Source: Dryomyza anilis (Eukaryota; Arthropoda; Insecta; Diptera; Dryomyzidae). From it: a DNA stretch of 64,000 bases. The translations under genes and the position numbers were made by a program. The notes under the pieces are model-generated. The model did no database searches. It was not told where the DNA came from and saw nothing but the letters and a program-made list of their open reading frames with translations. Below are positions 26,198-36,255 of the stretch, one piece after another (within the stretch, counting starts at the first letter, position 1; every line of letters starts with the position of its first letter). The stretch is taken from contig OX638131.1 of the NCBI GenBank assembly GCA_951804985.1, positions 6,548,630 through 6,612,629 of the forward strand. Direction: 5' to 3'.

Positions 26198-28627
26198 ATG
26201 TTGAAAACACCAAAGTATATTCTAATCGTGGCTCTGTGTCTGTCCTTGTGTTGTTGCGTCGTCCGCGCACAGGATGAAGGTATTTTTCAGCTTGCTTTCA
26301 AAATGTATTCTCAAAATAATGAAATTATATAAAACAGAGGAGCACGACGATCAACTGTCCAACGCCATCGATGAGCACAACGTGCAAGTGACCGAAAACC
26401 GGCTGGCCGCACAGCTCTTCGCTGTGATCGAACACTACAAGCAACCGGACCCCGTTGGTTTGCCGGGTGCGCCCATACCGGATCCCATGGATGTGCCCGA
26501 CATGAAGAAAAACGTGGGCATGGTCAATCTAAACATGATGAAAGTAAAGGCTCACGGTCTGTCCAAGTTTCGCATACACAGCATCAATGCGGATCTGAAG
26601 GCGATGAAGGTGGGTAACGTATCTCGTATCTCTAAGTAGGATCAAAGAATTGTTTCGATTCGAGTTTGTTCCGGCTGTGTCTTAACGAAACTATTTTTAG
26701 TCGAAGTCTTATCGCAAATCTGCTTGTTTGCTAAATGATTTGTGACGCGTGTTCGACGTTTTCTTTAATTTTACTTTACTATGCGAAGTAGGAGATAAGA
26801 CCTTTGAGACTGAATTTTTTTTTATTAATGAGATCCGTATTTTTGAAAATATCTCAAATAAACAATAAAGGAAGTGACTTTGATTTGCAATTTTTTGTTA
26901 TAAAGATAACTTCAAGCAATATTGTTTATCTAATCTACACTGCTTAAATTATAATATGTTTCTTTTTTGGTATGTTGTGTTGAGAAAATTAAATTTGAAA
27001 CATTTACCACCGAGAACTCAATTCTCGAGTTCAAGCGTGAATTCTTGTTTTTTAATTTTCATTTGATTATGTTTTATTCGAATTAATATTTTTCTGAAAT
27101 GCAAATATTTTTCAAAAAATTTTATTTCGAACTCATTAATGTATTTTAACTTTCGATCGAAATCACATTTATCGAAAGAATTAAATTTTACAATAGATAA
27201 TAAAGGTATAACGTAAAACGAAACGAAATTCGTTTCGTCAAAAAATTCCAGTAACAGCATTCTTTTCAATTAAAAAAAACTAAAAACAACGACAAAATGA
27301 ACAATTAAAAAAATTCGGTTACTGGAATTTCTGACGAAACGAAATTTGTTTCGTTTTACATTATATGGGCGTAAAACGAATTCAATCTGTTCCAATCTGG
27401 GACGAATTTAATTTATGTCGAGTATCAAATATTTGAATTTCAATCGAAAGTGAATTTCAGGACATCTTCGATAGATTTAAAATAAGTTTTTTTTCTCCAA
27501 ACGAAAAAAACTAAAATATTACATCAATCTCCTAATAATTTAAACCTCAATCCGTAATTCTTGACCTTTGCTACATCGAAAACGAAACAGAAACTCACCC
27601 ACTCCACATGCTATGTATTTTCTAGGTAGAAGCTGGCATCCAACTGGACGAAATGCTCGTAAAAGGCATGTATACACTGACCTCATTCTTCACGAAGGCC
27701 AACGGCCCCTTCACCGTGATACTCAAGAAAGTCTACGTCAAGTGCATGGCCACATTGGCGGTTGAACGTGACGGCCACCTCACCACAGATCGCATTAAAA
27801 TGGACATAACATTCAACGATATGTCCATGGATTTCCAGAATCTTGGTTTTCTGGGCACCGTATTTCAAAGTATCGTCAATTCTGCGCCCAATCTAGTCTT
27901 TGATGCCATGAAACCGTTCATGCTGCAAGAGGCCGACAAGAAACTGCGCGATGAAATCAATACGAACATCGAAAAACTAATGGGCGATCGTAAGTTGCCC
28001 AATTCAATAACGCCGCTTGACATGGCCATTGCGGAGGGACGCAAAAAAGTGCGCGCCATGGGCTACGATCCGTACCATCTGCCCGATTATAATCGCACTG
28101 TGGGCGTGTTCAGCATGCAGCTGGTCAACACGTGGATCAACGGCGTCTCCAGCTTCTATCGTGTGGGCAACATGTCCGTGAACATGGCAAACAATACGGT
28201 GGCACTGCGCTTCCATGTGGGCACACAGCAAATAGCTGGCGCCGGCCAGTGGGAGGTCGGTTGCGGCCTGATGTCGCGCATTGGTCATGTGCAGTTTACG
28301 CTGCAACACATACGCCTGACTGTCGGTGTCAGCCAGGCACTGGATACGCGTCAACGACCGCAGATCAATGATCTACAAATCGATTTGGGCAATATACAGG
28401 TGCGTTGCGACGGCGCCGGCACACTCGACTACATCATGGAGTTGGCGGTGAATGTGCTGCCCAATATGCTGCGCTATCAGGTGATGGACGCGCTGGAGAA
28501 TCCCATTAAGATGCGCATACAGGAGAAGTTCAATACGATTGACGTGGAGCAGGCCATCAAGCAGAACTTTGACAAGTTCCAAGAGATGGGCAAAGATTTT
28601 TCATTTGATTTTAAGCTGGATGCCTAA
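26198..28627 (+). CDS. Secreted two-domain group-7 mite-allergen/TULIP-family lipid-binding protein
   Basis: Three exons, 26198-26279, 26338-26609 and 27626-28627, join in frame to 451 residues. The ATG at 26198 starts a hydrophobic stretch (residues about 7-23, ILIVALCLSLCCCVV) ending near RAQDE, a typical signal peptide, so the protein is secreted. Two tandem repeats of the group-7 allergen fold follow: about 40-235 (entry motif DPMDVPD at 76) and about 248-440 (YDPYHLPD at 265). Both then carry a stretch like the mite Der p 7 family. This family belongs to the TULIP superfamily with takeout and juvenile-hormone-binding proteins, which hold hydrophobic ligands in a tubular pocket. The ligand here is unknown. 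Fly relatives exist as gut- or fat-body-type secreted proteins; the exact orthologue is not certain. Intron 1 is 58 bp; intron 2 (1016 bp) contains a fold-back MITE. The gene converges on Sec5 with only 90 bp between stop codons. Confidence 0.85.
27207..27365. mobile_element. Fold-back MITE in intron 2 of the TULIP gene
   Basis: A 159-bp near-palindrome. The left arm (TATAACGTAAAACGAAACG at 27207, ending TTCCAGTAAC at about 27255) is repeated inverted on the right (GTTACTGGAATT at about 27318 to 27365), about 44 of 48 positions matching. Each arm also contains a smaller palindrome, ACGAAACGAAATTCGTTTCG. The loop is about 60 bp of AT-rich sequence. Such structures are foldback or MITE insertions; no clean target duplication was found. 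Confidence 0.7.
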
Positions 28628-28708
28628 GCAGCGGAGAGCAATTAAAACATATAAAACATAAAACTTAAATACTTTAACTTTTAGTTGTAATTTTAATACA
28701 AAGCATTG

Positions 28709-28714
28709 AATAAA
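28709..28714 (+). promoter_or_regulatory. Polyadenylation signal AATAAA of the TULIP gene
   Basis: AATAAA lies 82 bp after the TULIP stop codon and 4 bp before the Sec5 stop codon on the other strand. Cleavage 10-30 bp later would fall inside the last Sec5 coding exon, so the two mRNAs should overlap at their 3' ends. For Sec5 the nearest signal on the minus strand is an ATTAAA variant at 28697-28692. Confidence 0.6.
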
Positions 28715-28717
28715 TAT

Positions 28718-31700
28718 TTAAGGCTCCTTAACAGCGAAGCACATTAGTTGTAATTTCATGCGTTGCTTAACAGCAGCCAGTATTTCATCGGCTTTACTCA
28801 ACTGCTCTGCGTTGAGTGGCGGATTAATGGCCTCCAAGGCCTCCAAAAAATAGTTTCTACAAGAAATAGTTAAACTTATATTTTGGACTGTAATTGGCTG
28901 TGGCTCACTTACTTGCACGTCTCGTTGCTGTAGAACTTGAAGGCGTCGCGCATCAAGCGTATGTCGACATTGGCCTGTATGGCGCCCGTATAGCTGAAGC
29001 GTTGCACGCAGCTCATGAGACGTGCCAGCTCCTCGGCAACTGTCAGTATGATATGCTCCAGTATGGGACGCAACAGCGCTGACGATATTGAGTAGATCTC
29101 CGAGTAGACACCGACTAGATTATCGCAGCACTCGTGCGCGTACGGACGCAATTTGCCGATGTCCATTTCGTTGTCCCACTGAAAACGTCCCAGATACATG
29201 GAGGGCTCTATGGTGCCGACCAGCGGATCGCTCTTATGCTCGACATAGGCATCGTGCAGATTTGTGAAGAGCTGATTCACCGAGTAGCGGGACGTTTCAA
29301 TGGCCAGTGTGGGCAGTGGGTAACCGTATCTGTAAAGGGGAATGGTTGTATTTGATTTAATGACACGAAATGTGCGTGAATTCGGTATTATTGATGATTT
29401 TCTTACTTTGGCCACATGTAGCAAATCGACAGTGCTACTTATGAACTCAAAAATTGTTGGCATTTTATAACTCAAGTATTCTTAAAAATAATTAAAAATA
29501 TAAAAAATCATAAATCATTTTTATTCATTGCTTCATACTGGTATAATATAATACATATAATACAGCACAACAACAAAAAAAATCGGCAATCTTAGTATGA
29601 ATTTCTGATGGACTTGAAGATTCCAATCACGACCTCATACTCAGTTTTTTTCCGATTGCCTAAAATTTTTGAGTTATTACGTAAAACAAATATATGATAA
29701 ATCTTGTGTTTTTCTACATATTTTGAATTTTAACATTTTACATATTTGAGTTATTGATCTGATTTCTTTTATATTCCATTGAGAAAACTTCAACTAATAT
29801 TTTGAAATAAACCAAATAAAATTGGGATGGATTTGACCAAAGTAATGACCAGTCAAACTCAAACAATATGAATTTTAAGTTGTAGCTTAAGGTGGATAAA
29901 GAAAAAAGGGCTTCATTTGTTGTCTAGTGTAATTATCTGTGAATTAAAATTTCAAATTTTAGATAATTGGTTTTTAGTTCTTCTGACAGGCAAACATTTT
30001 TTTTTTTTTTGCCAATATATGGAAAATAAGTGCAAAAAGTATGGACGTTGCAGAAACCGTAATTGGAGTACAGTAACATGGGAACATTATACCAAACGGT
30101 TTCGTTATAAAAAATGAAATCAAAACAAGATAGAAAATCGACGCCGAAATTGGTGAAGATTTCTTTGATCTTATTCCAAAAAGTGTCTGAAAAAAGCATT
30201 TAAAATAAGAAAAAACCGCGTATACGTCAAAATCAAAGCGCTCCAAATATACATAATCGTTCAACGCGATGTACTTAACAAAGACATATGGATTTCTACT
30301 TACCTTTCGAATATTGTGCCCACATGTGGAAAGAAACTCTTGTTGCAGTAGGCGCAATTGGCCAGGCAGCAGAGCATGCGCTGCTCCCAGGTCACCACCG
30401 CCGACGCACCCCAGAAACGTCCAGAGGAGGCACCAGCGCCGCCCCCACCACCACCACCGGCAGACTGCTGCGCATGCGGAAAGCCAATCAACTGTGACAC
30501 CGTCTGCGTGGGCGTATCTTCGTCGTGCGATTGATAGGCCAGCTCCTCGATGACGCCACAGAAGGCGGAGAGCAACTCTTGCAGACGCTGTGACACCTCG
30601 CGCTGACCGTCAGACTGTGGCTCCAACAGATTGCCTTCTCTGCAAAAATCGGATAAGGAATATAACATGTTTTAGTGACACCATAAATAGAAACCGAACA
30701 CAAACCTTATTTCCGGCTGCATGCAAGACTGCTGCGTCTCGTCCAGCGTCTCGATCAGCAGCTCCTGCAGGCGCATCGGCAGCATTGTAGCACCCGGAAA
30801 GTCCTCCACTTCCATGTCCCACGTCTCCTGTTCCAGCAGCTTCTTGCAACGCTCTGTGGCGCGCTTGAATGTAATCGAGAAGCAGAAGATACGTATTTCA
30901 TCGAGCAACTTCTGTATTATGTCCAAGGCATCGGAAGGCAAATCGAGACGTATCAACGTAGCGTAGGCGATGCGCGTGTAACGTAAGCATTGCGGTATCC
31001 AGGGCAAAAATTGATGTGTCGCCGATGTAGAGCCAATGGGCCATGAGAGGCCGGTGGTTTGGCGCAGTGTACGCAGATCGGAGGCGATGAGTATGGCCAG
31101 GCGCAAGTATATGCAGAATTTTTCAATTGCGTTCAGAATCATGCGCTGCACAACAAAATTGTTAACAAAAATAAAAAGGTAAATATAATTCATGTATTTT
31201 AAGCAATTAAAATATTAGTTAATTTGACAAACGATTTTGTTGTATCAATTAAAATGAGTATTAAATATAATTAAATGATTTGCTGTAATGACAAATGCTT
31301 GATTGTTCTATTATCTAAAGGAACACAACCCGAGACAAAATGTCTGTCATTTTTAAGGAATATTTCGGAATTGGTTATATATGATTGATATATTCTCTTT
31401 CTAATGCTGTTATCCGTTTTTCGATAATCTCGTTTTAAATCTGTGATATTCAGTATCGACTTTTATCCAAATCGCAAATTTGCTACTATTTTAACGCAAA
31501 TGCAAATCTTTTTTATCGTTTTTCTCGAAATCAATTCAATGGCGTATGAGCCCCACAAATTCTCAGTTGACGATAAGTCGAAAAAATGTATCGTAACTGC
31601 TTCGACCCTGCCATAAATTGTGTCTGGCGAAATATTTTATTCATCTGTCTGAATGTTTGATATAGCTAAAGTACCTTGAAATCGCCTGGTTTGGGATCGT

Positions 31701-33476
31701 GTGGTCCGCGCAATTCACCCGTGAAGTACGACTGACCAAGACGCCACAAATCGGGCAGCTGCGATGCAGCCACGTCGCACAACTCTTCGCAGAAAGCAAC
31801 ACGATTAGGCGTCTGATGAGTATCACGTGATTTTGACTCTAAAACGTGTTAATTTTGTAAAATCATATGAAGTACGGCAACAAAAACCACTTACTTTCCT
31901 GCGCTGTTGCATCTTTGTTGACATACAACTCAAAGGTCTGCTTAAATGTCGCCTCCAAGTACTTAGCACGCGCCTCAATTGCATCCCAGGCCGGATCGAT
32001 GTTGCGCAACTTGTCGCCAATGGCGCTGCCGCTTTGCTGCACCTTTTGGAAAGTAAAAAAAAAATATTATTTACCTCACAATTAGTAGAGCAAATAGCGT
32101 TCATACCTCCAAACTTGTGAGCGCTTTGATGAGTTTCTTTTGCTGGTCAACGCTTTGCGGCATTTTGATGACCTTCTCATGCAGCTGGCGGCGGATTTGC
32201 AAAATGCGTTGATCCACTTCCTCGAGCACCTTGCGAAAGATCTGCCAAAGAAATAAATGTGAATATAAATAATTAGAAAGATAAAATTTATGTATTAAAT
32301 TAAAAGTGTAATAATTAAATTTTATATAAAAATGATATTTTTTTTATTTAATTTACCGCAAATTTGATTTATAGTTATTAGTTAAATTTTATTTTTCATT
32401 TTAGTTTTTTTTTATTAAACTCACTGGAATTTCCGTTTTTCCAAATAAATTCTTTGCGCGCGAATAGTCATTGACCACTATGTCGTAGTCGCCAGCCTTG
32501 GCGCGCCTGTCCACAGCGTTGGGCAGACAAAAGAGAAATTTGTGCCGCGACAGCGCGAAGAGCACCGCACGCCTAGAGTCAGCCTGTTCCTTGCGCAGCA
32601 GCACGTCATTGAAAATCTTCTGTGACTCGCCAATGGAGCCTGCAAACTCAAATAATTACCATATTTTATCACTTATTACATACGCCACTCACTCTCAATG
32701 GAAGTCTGCAGCACTTGCAGCGGTTCGTTGCCATGCAGTTTTGCATCCTCCTGTAACTTGTCGCGTATATTCATCAAGGTGTCCAGTTGATCGATAACGG
32801 AGCCCGCGTTCGACTTCAAAAACGACAGCTGTCCCTCTTTTTGACTCTCCACCTTGCGCTTCAGATAGGCCAGACCCGCCTTCAGGTCCTCAAACGATGT
32901 AGCCAAATGATTCTCCAGCAAAAACCATGCTGGCGAAAAGGTCTCCTGTGACAAATCGCCGCTGGCATCGGGAAAAAGATCACGCAGATCTTCCGGTATT
33001 TTCTGCTCATTACCCTCAATGGAAAGACCCAGCGGATCCTCCTGCGTATAGCCCGACTGCGCCAAGGTTCGTCTACCCCAGGCAAAACTCTGCGAGGGCG
33101 ACTCTTCGATCCACACAGCAGACTCTTTTAGAGGACCGATGGTCTCGTGATAGGCGCGAAACTGCACTGTCGAGGTGCCTATGCCACCACTCATGGTGGT
33201 CACTATGATGTCACCTTTTCCCTTGGCAGGACCCGTACGCGCTATAATTTTATTTGGAGATTTCCATTCAGCCGAGAGCAGACAATCGGAGCCGCATATT
33301 TTAAGACCTTTGGAAAGATATTTTGGTTATCAGCGAAATATTTAATAATCATAATTGTAGCACTTACCAGTGAGATCACTGGCTCGGGTGCCCAAGAACT
33401 CGCCACGTATGGTGACCTTAGTGCCAGGCGGACCTTCCTTCGGCGACAGTCCAGTGACCACGGGTTGTGGAGCCAT
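28718..33476 (-). CDS. Sec5: Exocyst complex component Sec5 (EXOC2), complete, 10 exons
   Basis: Exons (minus strand): 33476-33368, 33307-32693, 32639-32425, 32241-32107, 32042-31895, 31838-31675, 31145-30706, 30639-30304, 29329-28913, 28856-28718. They join in frame to 905 residues, close to the fly protein's usual length. The exocyst tethers secretory vesicles to the plasma membrane before SNARE fusion. An IPT/TIG domain lies at about 5-95 ([13 protein letters not shown], then [10 protein letters not shown]); it binds the GTPase Ral. Thr8 and Arg24 sit where the Ral-contact Thr11 and Arg27 of mammalian Sec5 lie. The helical-rod region follows. A glycine-rich insert (seven Gly in a row, about residue 687) is a variable loop. 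The start is fixed by conservation from the first residue ([12 protein letters not shown]). Introns are 53-66 bp except introns 3 (183), 6 (529) and 8 (974). Identification rests on near-colinear similarity to Drosophila Sec5 as I recall it. Confidence 0.97.
29376..29545. repeat. Interspersed repeat copy in Sec5 intron 8
   Basis: About 165 bp here is clearly related, in the same orientation, to 62885-63065. Shared blocks include CCACATGTAGCAAATCGA, TCAAGTATT and AATCATTTTTATTCATTGCT with similar spacing. The second copy lies right beside a broken mariner transposase gene, so this may be a transposon end. The rest of this 974-bp intron (29546-30303) shows only a weak inverted repeat around 29578-29670 and nothing else recognisable. 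Confidence 0.65.
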
Positions 33477-36255
33477 TGTTTAAAGTTTTTAGTAATGCAT
33501 AAAAGTATTTAATTGTTTGAAAATTATATTTTTGCAATCACAATATTCAGAAATCAGTTTTCACTGACACTAATAGACAACTCCCACAAATAGAGAGCAA
33601 AAAGAGCGATATTGATGTCCAGTGCAATGGTAGTGTTGCCAGAACTTTTTTGAAGAAATAGCTAATCAAACGAAAAAAAAAAGCTAGAAAAGGCATTTTT
33701 TATTATTTTTTCTATGTATTTTATTAAAAATAATATTATAAAAAACAAATATAATATTTCAGTATAACAAAGATATAATAATATATATTCACATATTATA
33801 AAAAAAACGAACATAATATATCAGTATAACAAAGATATCATAATTTATATATTTTCACTAAAATTCAAATTTCACTGCTTGTGAAAGTTTTACATTATTT
33901 ATCTAGTATTTTATATTTAGAATTTACCTATATTTAATAAATTAAAATCATTTAATATTTGTGTGAGTTTAATGAATACTGTGCATATTAGAATGTATAT
34001 GAGTAAAACTTATATATGGAACTCTGTGGACTCTAATAAAATGGCATCATTGATCAAAATAAAATTCACATTAATTTAAAATAAATTCGCCATCTACACG
34101 CATAGAAATATATTGTTAAATTTAATAATATGAGATTGTCATTTAAAAACAATAAATAAAAATGTGGCATCTCTGGTATGTTATGCCAAAAATTGTTATT
34201 GTTTTGAATATTTTTAAAATGACGTTCAACAAATTAAGTAAAACAAATGTAAGTTACGTATAAAATTAATAAATATAGTTATTAATAGTTATATTTGATT
34301 GGTTTTATATGGTTTATTTCAGCTATGCTCCCAGACGCCTTAAAATCTTTCGATGATTAACATCAAGATGCATGGCATACATTGTGTTGGAAGCCGCCAA
34401 CTGTTATTGTGACCTACAATTTATATAACTTCTGCGAACCGGAAGTAGGGATACGAGACACCCCTACTTGAACGCCTAAAGATGATGCAAGGGTCATTTG
34501 TTTGGCCGTATAATTGATCTTCAAAGCAGCGTACAAAGCGACCGCCGACAGCTCCCGTTCACATAGCCGTCATGCCACTTGGCTTAACCCAAGGCTTGAA
34601 CAAATAGCCTTTACTGATAATGAAGAAATTTAAATATCATGATAAAATAAAATAAAAATATAAAAAATATACAAAATAATGTTTTGATTTATTGAAATTT
34701 GACAATAAAATATTTTAGTTGACAATTTTATTGTATTTATAAATGACAATATCCAATGTTACCAGCAACAATTTCATAGTTTTTAAAATTAACAATACAA
34801 TTTTTAAACCGACAATAAATTCACAATATTATAATGGGATCTATTTTGAACATACATATTGTTAATTTATTGTCGGATCTAACAATATATTTCTATGCGT
34901 GTACCCAATATGCCACAGGGTAAGCCTTTGAAAAAATAATCATACTGGCCTTTACGGTCTAGTGTGTTTTTCAAATCAGTTTCAAATATAAAATAAGTGC
35001 TATTTTTAGCGCTTACTCTGAATTTGAAAATGATTTGATAATAACATTACCAAAAAGGTCTGTGAAAATTAGGAGCAAAAATATATTGACGCTAAAAACA
35101 GTATGTTTTTTATGATGGCAATAGAAACCCTGACAAAAAATATAACATAACAACGCGCGTCTAAGTCTAATAGCTTACCGAAATCTATTAGTGTTTGGAC
35201 TTCTGTGAATATTTAAAACAATATAACGACCGCCCCCGCAATGCTTGAATAGGTTCCATAATTATATTCGAGAGCTTGAAACATACAAGCTTAGAAAAAC
35301 ACGTTGTGTTGGCGTTCGGGCTTGAAGTGTACGATATTGAAAAATGCCCTTTTTGTTGTCCTATATGAGGATCCACTTTTTTTACTTATTTTGCAGGTTT
35401 AAGTCAATATTTAAAAGAAAAAACGAAATGTAGGTTAATTTGATATCGAGTTGAAAAAAAGGCTAAATCTTGATTTGAAGTAAACATGGAAATCAATTTA
35501 AGAATTGGTGTTAATATTGATTTGAATATAAGGAAATTTTCAAGTTAAGGTTAAGCTACCAATTTTTATTGAAAATGCTATGATTCTTAAATTTAGGTTA
35601 AAGGTGTTTCAAACGTTAACCTCTACTCTACGATTTGAAAGTTATGATTGATTTCAAAGCATTCGCAAGTCAAAATTAAGTGCAATGGCATATTGGAAAA
35701 ATACTCTACTCTGCTTCTTCTACTCTGTTTATCAATCCCGTGTTAATAGGATTGCAGTTTGTTAATACCAGTATTTGTTGCAATATTAATCATATATTCG
35801 CTGAACTCACACTGGCTTAACTATAGATTAAAATCTAAAATTTATCAAGAAATCGGTTTCTACCTCAGAAAAAATGAGACTTTTACAGAAATAAAAACCA
35901 TCATGAATAATACAAATGTACAAAAGACCCAAGGAATAAAAAAATAGTTGTTAAAAATATACTTATGCAGTCAAAATTCAACAATTGGATAATGAATAAA
36001 AGACACATAACTCGTAAAAGCAAACGACCTCGCCAATTACAAAATCTCGAGGAAAATCCCTTATCCCACAGACATTTAAAAAATCGATGAAAAGGTATTT
36101 ATCTTTAGAAGTTGGCATCTATGGCCAACAACATATTAATATCAGCTTTGTTTTGAGTGTTCTTCGTAAATAGAAGTTCTTCTTGGTTTTTCTATATCTG
36201 ACATTTGTCAGATGAGTTGTTCAATTTTCAGTGTCTCAGAAATTCCTTGCCAGAA
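33477..36255. other. Divergent spacer between Sec5 and Cog3
   Basis: The two genes are transcribed away from each other across 2.8 kb. The middle is taken by an 805-bp TA-flanked element (listed separately). The DNA on either side (33650-34090 and 34905-36200) is AT-rich without conserved reading frames. I see no TATA box or DRE site. The promoters of both genes must lie here, at the ends next to their start codons. Confidence 0.5.
34097..34901. mobile_element. TA-flanked inverted-repeat element, 805 bp (Tc1/mariner-type MITE)
   Basis: CACGCATAGAAATATATTGT begins at 34097 and its inverted copy ends at 34901; at least 22 bp match exactly. TA lies directly outside both ends (34095-34096 and 34902-34903), the expected Tc1/mariner target duplication. 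The subterminal DNA is AT-rich with many GACAATA motifs. The centre (about 34320-34610) is noticeably more GC-rich than the flanks and looks like foreign or former coding DNA, but I found no open frame or recognisable protein in it. Confidence 0.8.

Noticed and set aside
27683..28582. Several antisense frames over the TULIP exon 3
   Set aside because: Shadows of the real coding strand; no conserved motifs.
29578..29670. Imperfect inverted repeat (AATCGGCAATC and CCGATTGCC) in Sec5 intron 8
   Set aside because: Arms are short and interrupted and no target duplication is seen; too weak to call as an element.
35188..35376. 62-codon minus-strand frame upstream of Cog3
   Set aside because: No recognisable domain; slightly transposon-like but not enough to call.
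36205..36255. Upstream extension of the Cog3 frame from a TTG
   Set aside because: The in-frame ATG at 36256 is the normal start and fits the family length.
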